64,000 bases of DNA, taken from the NCBI GenBank assembly GCA_950295325.1, contig OX485809.1:36463081-36527080 (forward strand). The letters run 5' to 3'. The position numbers and the translations under genes were made by a program. Below the pieces are notes generated by a model. That model was given only the letters and a program-made list of their open reading frames with translations. It did not search any database and had not been told where the DNA came from. Position 1 is the first letter of the stretch. Each line of letters opens with the position of its first letter. Of the stretch, positions 36,001 through 46,899 are shown in pieces. This DNA is from Polytrichum commune (taxonomy: Eukaryota; Streptophyta; Polytrichopsida; Polytrichales; Polytrichaceae).

Positions 36001-39000
36001 GTACTGATCTGGACCCTCCTAGTCCAAGAGGCATTCTCCCTGTTGATGGCAACTCACTTATTGATATTCTGCCGGTCTATTGGACAGACCTTGAGGAGGC
36101 TAAACGACAAGCCCAGGTAGTCATCAACTCCATCAGAAAAATCTGACAGGATATCAAATTAGATGAAGATTGTTGAGATACATGGTGTCACTTAGAAATT
36201 AAGTTGTATTGAATGGTCTCCTGCAAAGTATACCTTTAAGAATGGAGTTATCCTTTAGCTCAACATGACTTTTGGTCAGGAGTTGGTTGTTTTGCATACA
36301 ACGCCTTCCATGTTTGGCAACTTTTCAGTGCATGCTTGGAGGTATTGTGCAGGTTTAAATGAAGAACATTCTATATTTGTTCATTGAGGGTCAAACTCGT
36401 TTTGGCATGCTAAGAGGTTTGCTCTTCACATATTCAAACACTACCTCCGAGCATGCACTACAAGTGGAAAGAAACTACTGATATTTGTATGCAAAACAAC
36501 CAATGGAAAACTTTAGAGGACCAGCTCCCAATTAAAAGTCCCGTTGAAGTAAAGGATAACTCTAATGTCTTAGGGACATCTCAGTCTCTGAAGAGTCCAA
36601 ATGTTATTCCTATGCGTGAGTGCATAATTAATCAATGCTAATGCCCCAGTTTTGGGTGTTTTTTGGGGGAGGCGCATGCCTAGAGTCCATCATGATCTCT
36701 CGTGGAGATACCTAGCATAAATCAAAGGTTACTCACTATGTTGGCTCCAAGATTGAGAACATGTTTGTTTTGGATTGATCCACTAGGAATTTGCCAAGAA
36801 GATAAACCAAGAACATGAGGAGATGTTGTACAAGGATCATATGAAGGAGAAAGACTGGACGATTGTTATGAAAGGGAAAATTGAGCAACATGCGAGAATT
36901 GTAAGTGAATATGCTCTAAGACTTCGGCTGCTGGAGCAACGTATCCTTATGGCAGAAAGCGACAAGGAAACTTCCATTCAAAGCCTGTTGGATACACAGG
37001 AGCTCAGCATGAAGGAGATGAATGAACACTATGAGCTTAAAGTGATGCAACCCTAACCCTCACCTGTCTCCAGAAATATACCCAGTAGCTTGACGTCAGC
37101 TTGACAAGATTTGAAGAATACATGGATAGATATCTTCCTGTAAACAGATGAATATGCAATGATATCTGTATTCTATATGTTGCGCTTACTCAGACAATAT
37201 GCTTTCCTGGAACAATAAACAAAATTTACATAGACCCTGATAGATCAATTCGCATGGTATGGTACGTATTAAAAATATCGCTTAAAACCACTAAATAGGA
37301 CAGGTATGAGGTACATGTGATCTTTCCAAATCCTCAATATATAGTTGATTTTGTGTTCATTCTGATTGTAGATAATTGAAGAAGCCAAACAAACACACCT
37401 ATTACGCCTAGAGGAGCAAAAGAAGATGGCTAGAATCGAAGGAAATATGAACGATAGACAACAAGGTTACAAAAAGAAGATAGAGGAAATGCAGCACGAT
37501 TTGGAAGGTGCACAGGCACAAGCAGATATGAGAGTTTTGAAAGTGACAACCGTATGCAAAGAATTGGTGGAGAAATACAAGGTGCCTATTTTTTCCTCCA
37601 AATCAACCCTTTAATATAGATGCTTCATTTCCGTCACCCTTTTTTCCAGTGTGTTTAATATTGACCCCTCCAAATAATTAAATTTGTATTGGATAAATAA
37701 TCATTTTTGTCATATGTCACAATGTGTTTCTTCTCTCTGATCCTTTCTTATGGTGACAAGAATTCTATGACTTATCGTGACTTAATGTGACCCTACTCAC
37801 GGGAGTATACAGAAAAGCTTCGACATGGAGTTGATGGTCAATGATGAAGAACTTGACCGAGCTTCAAGGCATTTGTCAGATGAGCTCATGGCAGAGAGGC
37901 AAAAAGCGGAAGATGCATATGGTCAATTATCATATGAAAAAAATCTCTCCACCCAATATCAAGCTCAAATAGCTCACTTGGCAGCTGGGGAAGCTAAGTT
38001 CAGCAATAGTGTACAAGAAGTCCTTCAGGTGACCAAACTTTGCTGCTTGTACGTGGTGTCGTCCATTTCAATGGAATACTTGAAGACCACTCAAATAAAT
38101 CATTCAGAATGATATTTAGGTTACGCACTATCCAGCATATATGCATGAAGTACCCATGTGTGATTGACAGGTATAATTGCAACCCTGAACGTGAAACCGA
38201 CATTTAAGCCTTAGAGGCAGGAACTCCCAACTGACAAACTAATGGCTTGCAAAAACCAAGCATCAGCTAATGTGAGCCTTTCTAATTTTGATGTTCCTCA
38301 ACACTTGTAATTCCAGGAAAACTTGAAATTGAAGAAGCTGGTGGGGGAGGTGGATAAGGAACGCATTCGTGTGAAAAGATTGCTCTTAGAAACAGATGAG
38401 AAGAGTATGGCTTTGCTGCAGCACAACAAGGACCAAGAGACTAGGCATACAATTGATGACTACACCATACAACAGGTTGCTCAAAAATCCATCTTCCATC
38501 TTCATTTCCTTGAATGAAACTGTACCTTTTACCTAGAAACTACGCAACATATACTTTATCAAGACAGCAACATGTCCACAGTCATCGACAGGCAAGCCCA
38601 ATGTTACTTAGGACGTAGTGAAATTTTGCGTTTTGAAAAGTCATTGTTTCACTTAGGCCTTTTTAGTTCTCCATTGATAACAGTACTTCTTCTGAACAAA
38701 ATGTGAGCCGGAAATCTTTCAGTCTGGGACGTAGTCTAATCGGTGACAAACACTAGTGTTAATCTTTGCAATTCAAGAAGCTTATAGAAGCTGTACAAAA
38801 GAGCATTGGGAAGCACTACGTTCATCCTTGGCTAAGAAATTGATTCAAATAATAAATGAAGTGGTATGATTACCTTTGATCGTATGGGACAAAAAAATTC
38901 TTCAAACCTGTAATCCATACGTTTATATTGTTGGATGACCTGGCTGGAGACAGTTATTGAGGCTTAAAGGTCCTGTGGAAACTGAGATCCAGCGTATGCG

Positions 39001-42000
39001 CAAACACCTATTTGACATTGAGAGTCAGCAGGTACAGATAGTGCTTTTTATGCAGTACTCCCTTGTGGCTTCTCAAATAAGAGTCTGTCATAAGTACTAA
39101 AACTATGAATCCAAATTGTCTAATAAAATGCTCCATATTGTCAAGGACTCTTGTAAGAAAGTCTAATCTTGCACATCCTTCAGTCTGAATATCCACATAA
39201 GGTAGATGGGTCTGAAGTGATTACTTTTTCCGACTAGCACACTTCTCCTAGGATATGAAACACACAATCAGTAAAAGATGGTTTGCACATCCAAATCAAG
39301 GCCATAGCCATTTTCCTCATCATTTTGGAGCTTATGTAGATATCTTGTTCTTTATCAAAGTAAAGATACTCTTGCGCATGAACTTTTATATAGATCCCTC
39401 TCAATTATGTTGACTATTGAGCCTAGAATGGTTATCATATTTTGACCACAATCCAATCTCTTTTAAGCTCATGTCTTTTCGGTATCCATTCTTGGAGCCA
39501 CACCAAACTGCATACCACTCAAGTGTAGGTGTCCTGATAAGAAAACCAACGGAATAAGGGTTATCTATTTTAAAAGTCAGCTTGGATCAAATATCACAAC
39601 ATGCAAAATTCAAATTACTGCACAGGTTGAAAGATAAGTTTTGATGTGTCCATTCAAAAGAGAAATTCTGTGACATTTTGCAACATTTTGGAACAAGAGG
39701 GCATTCACATCCCAATAAAGTGTGCAAAAAGGTCATTTATGGTGACTTTGATTTTTGTACACTCTGATTATGTCAAATTGGCTGTTTCTTCAAACTGTCA
39801 GTGTGTATTAATATGCTTTCTGTATATATAACAACTGTGTATATCTTTGGGAGCCAGGCAGGTCAACTCTTAGATTTGAAACAAGCAAAGCAAACTGAAT
39901 TGGATTTGAGGGACAAAGTTGTGGTCAATGAAGGTCAGCAAAAAGTGTTGCAGGACAAGCTTCTCGAGCGTGAGACAATCACCAATGCCTTCACCACAAA
40001 ATTGGGGAAATTAATCGATGAGAATGAGGAGAAGTATTGGGCTGGTCTCACAAAAGAGCTGTACGATACTTACGTCAAAGATGTACATCGTGAAATGAAT
40101 ATGGAGGGCATTCCAGTTAGAGAAGAAGTGAAGCACCAAAGGTATCCTCCAGCTTTCAATCATCCTGGAGAGTACCTCATTCAGAATGCTATCAAGTTAT
40201 TATGATGTAACAGTAACACACAATGTGAGAGGCAAACTGATTCTCAATAAGGTAGATGGGTCTTAAATGGTTACTTTTTCCCGACTAGCCCACTTCTCCT
40301 GGTATATGAAACACGCAATTAATACGAGATGTTTAGCAAATATAAACCAAGGCCATAACCACATTCCTTATGATTTTTGGAGCTCATCTGAATATCTTAT
40401 TTATCATTAAAGTGAAGATTCTCATGCTCATTAAATCAGGTCCCCCCAAATTATATTGACTATTGAGCCTAGAATAGTTATCATATTTAGAGCACATAGT
40501 CCAATTGACTCTAAACTCTTTCGAACATGTCTCTTTTGGTATCTTGGAGACACACTTCACCACATATCACTTGAAAATGTCTCCAATCAAGATCAGTAAC
40601 TGAAATAAGCGCATTTCCCTTAGGTTGATTTAAAGAGGACACACAATCTATAAAGAAGTTCAATGAATTAAATGCAATACCAATCCTCTATGCAAAAATA
40701 CACAAAGTTTTCCTATACTTGTTAGTGTTGGCCACTGCCATTTGTGTTTTGGGGCAGTTTTTTCATATCTATCACATTGCTAACTTTTTGTATCATTATT
40801 GCCTGAGAATGTCATTATACTCAGCTCCATATTGCATCTTAAATCTACCATTCCTGTGCATTTCTATCATTCTGTTTCCATATCACATTCAAAATTCATC
40901 ATTTCCTGTTAATATTCATAACTCGCAACTCCTCATTACATCTCAAATTTACCAATCCTTTATGAATGTTCATCAATAAGTTTAACATTATGTCAGAAAT
41001 TCAATATTTGCTGTCAACAACCATAGGAAAGAAAAAATGACATACATGGCACTAGGAATGATGGCCGATAAATAACTGGATAGACCCTGCAAACAGTGGT
41101 GAGATTACAAACTTTCTCCTACCTTGCTTCAATCTCCAAGACCTCCAACTACCTTGTAGATGCTTGCTGTATTGCAATCATTTGAGAGGTATTCACAGTT
41201 TTATATATGTTTGAGCATAAATCATTTGAGAGGTATTCACAGGTTCATATATGTTTGAGCATTAATCATTTGAGTATTAATCTGAACTTACTATATTACA
41301 CTGTGCAGACAAGTACTCAAGAATTTTGTTACAATTCTTGAGATGGCAACTGTTCGGATAGACAGGGAGTATGCCTACAAATCCCAGGGCTTTGTGCAAG
41401 AAAACCTGCGGCTGCTGCATGCATTCTCTGATTCAAATCGCAATGCACAACGTTTGGCATTGATTGTGAAGGAACTCCAGGTTGATGTTGGATTTCCAAT
41501 GCATCCTCATGTTGATTGGGATCCCGGTGTTTGTACAATTGTAGTCTCCCTTTCATAATAAACTGAAAAGAGTAACACACAGAAATATGACAGAGCTCAT
41601 TTCACAGGCTACTGTATGAGGATCAACAAATACCCCTGTAATTCCCAGTCTAGGTAGTATACCTTGAAGCGAATCCTTATTCAACTCTTTCAGGAGAACT
41701 TCAACCATTAAAGGTTCCTAAGGCCCATCATGGGCCTCAGGGTGTCATACAAAGTTGTTTAAGGGTATTTGCCACCCTCTTTGTAAGAAAGTGTGTTCAA
41801 CTGTTTCATATTCATATACCAAGTTAAAACTGGCTTCAAAATATGTTTGAAGGGTTGTACAAACTCTCACAAAGACCATGCATTGGTAGCTTGAAATATT
41901 TAAGGGTTTAGATAGGATTCTCAAACTGATGCTCATTTTTATCACTTACTGATGCAGGGAGAAGAAGCATACTTCAAGGCAGTGGCCGCAAAGCACAGAT

Positions 42001-42371
42001 ACGTAACACTGTCAACCCTTACACAGATGTCAAAGACACGAGAGTCAAAAATCGAGAAGGAAAAATCAGCATTTCAAGCCCGCTCCAAATCTCAAGTGTC
42101 AATTAAAAGGAGTAACAGCCGCCAACATCCTACCCGAGCAAGCTCCTCGAGTCCTGATCCTTCAATGATGTATAGAGCGTCCTCAGTGCAAGAAATACGA
42201 AGAGATAATAAACCACAGTTGAGTATCGCAAGATACTCCTCCCTGAGCAACCCAGATAAACCTCTTGCCTTGCTGGATGTCGAGATGCAGCTCAAGAACA
42301 AAGAGAAAGTTATAGACCACCTCCAGAGGAATTTACAGCGTCTTTCTCTGTTAACTCCTGCATCTCCATAG
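27010..42371 (+). CDS. Cilia- and flagella-associated protein 57-like (CFAP57/FAP57/WDR65), WD40 plus coiled coil
   Basis: Exons: 27010-27110, 27616-27720, 28465-28542, 28694-28757, 28932-29035, 29216-29297, 29833-30020, 30325-30447, 31133-31182, 31481-31547, 32354-32395, 32518-32673, 32963-33058, 33411-33552, 34444-34787, 35507-35673, 35899-36116, 36787-37041, 37372-37581, 37813-38028, 38317-38475, 38954-39031, 39858-40141, 41309-41540, 41958-42371. They total about 1325 aa, the CFAP57 size. Phase fails only between exons 2/3 and 10/11, so a short exon is missing in each place. N-terminal WD40 blades include KISAIVVSPTGRRIAL, LDMDICPHRMLIATS..GKVVRVWSY, VRQMRWSPSGHIVAIAAG and GHMGAVSSVAWSRDSIYLSSAGLDGAVHSWY; the last two follow the order in animal CFAP57. 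From exon 18 on the protein is a long coiled coil, with a Ser-rich tail (SSSSPDPS). CFAP57 proteins attach inner dynein arms in motile axonemes, so in a plant this implies expression in male gametes. No stop or frameshift is seen. Confidence 0.78.
27110..27640. repeat. Two-copy tandem duplication in intron 1 of the CFAP57-like gene, carrying the start of exon 2
   Basis: GCCATGAAAGCTGAA..CTAAA.ATGC occurs at 27195 and 27443, and CATCATTCCT at 27341 and 27596 (offset 248-255). Copy 1 ends in CTCTAGGGACACATTTGAATTC and copy 2 in the real acceptor CTGTAGGCACACATTTGGATTC (exon 2 start at 27616). So the acceptor and first bases of exon 2 were duplicated. Confidence 0.85.
30812..30894. other. Near-perfect 30-bp inverted repeat (hairpin) in an intron of the CFAP57-like gene
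   Basis: Left arm 30812-30841 starts GGGCGAACCAACCCATA; right arm 30865-30894 ends TATGGGTTGGTTCGCCC. About 27 of 30 positions pair across a 23-nt spacer. The element is flanked by imperfect direct repeats (AGCCCCTGTTTTTA at 30792, AGCCCTGTTTTA at 30896). A small foldback/MITE-type insertion or a hairpin RNA are both possible. Confidence 0.7.
33815..34015. repeat. Dispersed repeat in an intron of the CFAP57-like gene, related to 6185-6385
   Basis: Shared blocks are listed under 6185-6385. Here the element lies in the intron between the exons ending 33552 and starting 34444, in the same orientation relative to transcription as in the transporter gene. Confidence 0.65.
39195..39640. repeat. 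Dispersed repeat copy in the CFAP57-like gene intron (pair with 40245-40640)
   Basis: Shared with the 40.2-kb copy in order: GATTACTTTTTC.CGACTAGC.CACTTCTCCT, ATATGAAACAC.CAAT, AA.CAAGGCCATA.CCA, ATTTTGGAGCT, TTGACTATTGAGCCTAGAAT.GTTATCATATTT and ACATGTCT.TT.GGTAT-like sequence. Confidence 0.8.
40245..40640. repeat. Second copy of the dispersed repeat, on the other side of the exon at 39858-40141
   Basis: Same blocks and orientation as 39195-39640, offset about 1035 bp. The exon 39858-40141 lies between the copies. Only the repeat recurs, not the exon. Confidence 0.8.
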
Positions 42372-42933
42372 CCAGAGATAAGTGCACTAGGTCTCCTTGT
42401 ACCTCAATTGTAACAACTACCACCATGCCCAATGCAAACCACATGCAAAAAAACTGCAAGCAAGACAAAACTACCTAGTCTGCAATTATTGGTGAGAAAT
42501 TTGAGTGGAATGAGAGTAGCCACAATTGAGAGAAACATGCACAGATAGGATTACACTTTCCTTGACCTAGTTGAGACCTTGTAGGAGTATATTCGGCGAA
42601 GTAATGATCAGGTTGTATGCAGATATGTTAGCAAATAACAGACCAGGGTATGCTATTATCCTACATTATTGTGCAGGTATCAACATAGTCACATGCATCT
42701 CAATTGATCCATGAAAAGATGCATCCCTTGAAATTGGCTACTAATACTGGAGCCATTTTTTATGGAGATTCTCAGTTTCAGAATCTGTACAAAATTTCTA
42801 GCACTATGAGATATTTGATCCAAGCCTATTCAAAGTTCTGGTGGTCCAGGTAATCATCTCAGACCTTGCATCCACATCACCAACTTCAGTAACCACTTAA
42901 TGAGACTTCTTTTGGCCTCATAATCGAGTAACC
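42372..42933. other. Convergent 3' ends of the CFAP57-like and dUTPase genes
   Basis: Only 562 bp separates the two stop codons, so both 3' UTRs lie here. I see no other feature. Confidence 0.4.
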
Positions 42934-44614
42934 TCATTTTTCAACAACAAGAGATATCCCAGTGGAACCAAAACCTCCTTCTCCACGGACAGTCGCATCC
43001 AAGTCCTCAACTTCAAGAACATCTGGTGTGACAATCAGCTCAAGAATGAGTTGGGCAATACGATCTCCAGCATTGATGATGAAGTCGGTGTCAGAGTGAT
43101 TGAAGAGGATAACACCAACAGGTCCACGGTAATCTGCATCTATTACGCCTGCTCCAACATCAATAGAGTGCTTCCATGCCAGACCTGACCTAGGAGCTGC
43201 TCACCAATACCACAAAGTAACCTTTTAGAACAGCATGTCTTTGACTTCCCCCCAATCTCACTGACAAGCCATACAACACCAACAAAATTTCCTATAATCA
43301 CATAAAAGGTAGCCTGCAAGGTTGCTTCAATTTAAAATGCAACACAAATCATGTCAATTTCATGTAATTCAGATGAAATCATCTCTAATTACAGAGGACT
43401 GCAAGACACTATGATCTGGTTGCAAGTCGCACAGTTGACCACTTACTTTACAAGCTCGTACTAATGTTTGCAAGGAAGAAACAAAACAGGAATGTGTTGT
43501 TACACGTCAGGAATTATAATATGCACTATGCTAAGGTTTTTGCTTGCTTCTCAGTAGCAGGCACCAATTCATGTAATTCAGCTGAAATGGTCACTAGCTA
43601 TGGAAGACTGCACAACTCTATGATCTGGTTGCAAGTTGCAGGGTTAACGAGATACCTCATAGAAACTTATTATATTGTTAGCGAGGGAAGAAACACAGCA
43701 CATCAAGAATTATAATAAGCAGTATGCTAGGGTTTTACTTGCTTCACAGTGACAGGCACCAATTCATGTAATTTAGTTGAAATCATCACTAGGTGTGGAA
43801 TACTGCACAACTCTATCATCTGATTGCAAGTCACACGGTCAATCAGCTACCTCATGAAAACTTATAATGATGTTTGTGAGGAAGAAACACAACACATCAG
43901 GAATTATAATATGTACTGCCAGGATTTTACTTCTACACAGTAACTGACACCGATTTCTCCTCTGCAACAAGCCAAGCAATCAAGGGACAGAAGTGCAAAG
44001 CATTGTGAAGTTGGATGACTTACCAACGCGACCATACGTGCCTTCAGGAATTGCAATGGATAGGTCAGTCTTCACCAGAGCCTTCCCTCGGGCGGGCACC
44101 ACGGATTCATAGGCACTGCATGCACAAATGAGATCATTGTTATGACCACTGTCATGTCACATATGTCGAATTTATGCTAAACATAACGCCTCCGACATAC
44201 AAAACATACGAGACATTACAGAAAAGGTCAAGTTAGGTGACATTATCACCTTGAAAGGTCGTATCCTGCAGCAAGGGCCGAACCTCGCGATGGCACAATG
44301 GCATGAGGTGACAATTTCTTCACTCTCAAAGATCTGGCAGCAACGGCCAATTTCTCATGCCCGTTGCTGTGCCCGTTCTCACCATCATGTGATACATCCA
44401 ATTTCTGCACCTTGGCTTGTGGCTCCATGGCTTCACTGTTCCTCGCGAAACTAACCTTCCTGACTCCTTGGGAAGAATCAAACCTCGTCGCAAGATTTAC
44501 AGTGCTGAAGAACTCCGCTTGTCCCTCTTTCGTCCACCTATTCGCCGACCTGATTTCGCTTCCCCTTGCGACCACAGTGTGGATTTTCCTCGGTACCCGC
44601 ACCCCTAGCACCAT
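42934..44614 (-). CDS. DUT: Deoxyuridine 5'-triphosphate nucleotidohydrolase (dUTPase)
   Basis: It hydrolyses dUTP to dUMP and pyrophosphate, keeping uracil out of DNA. Three exons join in phase into 239 aa: 44250-44614, 44024-44115, 42934-43196. All five trimeric dUTPase motifs are present: AAGYDLSSA (about 115-123), GRVGAPRSGLA (about 150-160), [15 protein letters not shown] with FNHS (about 168-188), [10 protein letters not shown] (about 195-205) and the C-terminal [10 protein letters not shown]. The core is preceded by roughly 100 extra residues. The first 60 are Arg-rich and nearly free of acidic runs, like a mitochondrial or plastid presequence. An internal Met ([10 protein letters not shown], residue 63) could start a cytosolic or nuclear form. 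An in-frame TAA lies upstream with no ATG between, which fixes ATG 44614. Intron 2 holds a three-copy tandem repeat. No defect is seen. Confidence 0.95.
43361..43960. repeat. Three-copy tandem duplication in dUTPase intron 2 (units about 195-209 bp)
   Basis: CATGTAATT.AG starts units at 43361, 43570 and 43765. Each then has GACTGCA/TACTGCA, ATGATCTG.TTGCAAGT, a GAAGAAACA.AACA core, CAGGAATTATAATA and CAGTA..(CA)GGCACC.ATT. The copies differ by many substitutions. Confidence 0.85.
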
Positions 44615-46899
44615 GTACAGAACTCCAAATCCTCTGCCTTTGCTAGCGCAAGAACAAAATTGATATTACTCTTCCACACATCAAATGCGAGAAGCAGAAA
44701 CACCCTGTTTGGGTATACAAGCTACGTAGGCCCTTCTGAACTTAGAATTTTACTTGCAAATCCCCCGAGAAGCTTTGTACCTAAAAGCTTTAATCTCTTC
44801 TACTACCAACACTCGCAACCAAACCGCAGTGGTGATTTCTATCGAATCTCCACCATCTCTATCAGAATTTAAATATTTGCAGGAGGATCTCAACACCTAA
44901 TACTAAATGTTAAACTCTCAGACTGAAGACTGGAATTCCATGAAAGCATTTTGCGCGGGGCGAAGCTCAATCCCGTAAACAGAGAGAACGGCTTGGAGGG
45001 AGAGCGAGAGCAGGAAGGCGGGAAGAAGCGGATGATGTGTTGTGGATGAATTCGTGAATGTCGAAGGATGATGGATGGACGGGTAAGATCAGGGCTATAA
45101 TTCGTAGGGACGGCGGAGATCGAACAGCAAGCGCGGGCAGCTTGGATGATCAGTTGTGGATGAATACGCAGGTTGCCAAGGCTAATATGGATGATATTTA
45201 AACGAAACTCTGAATACCCTTATTAGTACGTGATAATCAAATTACGCGTATTTACTGGATTTTCATTCACCAAGGGATGACACGTGTCATCAAATGCTTG
45301 GATGGATTATTATAAGAGATGACGTGGAAATCCAATTTGCACATAAGGTAATACGTGACACTACGTAAGATATTTGGTGAGTGGACTTTTGGTCTGACAC
45401 ATTATTCAGCCATGTGGATCGATTCCATGACCTTGGAATATGTCAGTTCTATTCCAAGGGCCCCACAAACAGAGTAAGAATATATGTTTATTAATTATAC
45501 AATCAGGCTCAACTTTAAAAGTTGGGTGGAGTTATACTCCCGGCATTATGCATACGAATCATTATTCATCCCGGTAATATTTCATCAAAACATTGTTTAT
45601 CCCACTATTATTCCTTGAAAATACCAACACTATTCACATAATTCTAACTATTCAATTTGACATTATTCATTATTCATACTAGCGTCAATTTCTTCTTATT
45701 TGATAAGTTTCTCCCCATAAAAGTAAGATAGTGGAGGCCCATGTCAATGCTAAATATAGATTGGAACACAACCATGCAGTTGAATAATGTTATAACAAAA
45801 GATGGTTTAATAAGTACAATAGTTATAATATCTAGCAAAGGCCACTCTAATTTTTGCAGTGGTAATTAGTGTTGGTGACACACAAAGTGTTCCACAACTA
45901 CTTGAAGATTGACCAACAAATCGCTACGCTTTTAATTGAGTATAATATATTTATAGCTAAAACATATTTGAATAGTATTGTAGTGGTGATGTCTACTTAA
46001 TTAATGATTATCAAACATAGTCTTAAATATTTAGAAATTGTCCATGTGCCATGAAGGTGTGAGTCTGGAGTCTCAATTTCAATGTAGAGATTCATAATTC
46101 ATCTCATTCGTTACCGCATCACAACACTTTACATATGTTTCCGGGATAAGCTCTAGGATTGGCGTTTGGTCCACCTATTGAAAGGTATCCCTCTACAGTA
46201 CCCCTCAACAAGAGCAAGGACTCTTGCCATCATGTTAGTGTCCTCATACTTACATTTTTCCTTTCTTTCTTCTTTTCTTTATTGGCTATGTTTGTAGGAC
46301 AGAGACTATGCATCGACTTTTATGTTTCAAGAGCAAATTTTCTAACCACTTTGCGTTCACACTTGGACGTTACTTGTTCTTGTTATTTTTGGTCCAGTTT
46401 ATTTAACGTGGATGGTGAAAGCTTGCATACCTTGAACAACTAATCAACCAATCCAACTCTTAGTTAACTAGTTGCCTTTCGTAACTATAGTTGTTTGCAA
46501 TTTGACTTGCTAAAAAATGTAGTTAACTATAGTTATATACATCTAGTTAACTATAGTTGTTCCCTAAAATGTATTGAAAAAAATATATGATTGACTATAC
46601 TTGGTTACAGGTGTAGTAAATAGCCATGAATTGGCATGAGCAAAGTATTCAATTATAATTGTAGTATTTCATAAGAAACAATAAAGCCTCACGGTTCTAC
46701 CGTTTTGTTTGTTATCTCTCGTCTTATTCATTTTTTAGTTATTTCCTCCGGAAATCCTGCTCCAAATTCAGATAAGAAACGTTGACCTTAGTGGGATAAA
46801 TGTGATTGAAATGCATGTTCGACCCACCCTTGGTATTATGTCCACTTGACATAATATCAATGATGCAAGACTACTAACCCCTCTCGGGTGGGCACTATA
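44615..46899. other. dUTPase upstream region and AT-rich spacer
   Basis: The dUTPase promoter/5' UTR is expected just above 44614. Region 44935-45150 is relatively GC-rich and purine-rich (GAGAG-type), typical of a plant 5' region. From 45.2 kb the DNA is AT-rich with no gene. A stretch at 46460-46640 repeats AGTTAACTATAGTT-like words. Confidence 0.4.

Noticed and set aside
38779-38862. Possible extra coiled-coil exon of the CFAP57-like gene
   Set aside because: The frame required by the flanking exons hits a stop. The alternative frame would need a different phase.
46159-46443. 94-codon ORF with hydrophobic stretch
   Set aside because: It has a low-complexity TTTTC-rich core and no similarity to known proteins that I recognise. 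It is likely chance.
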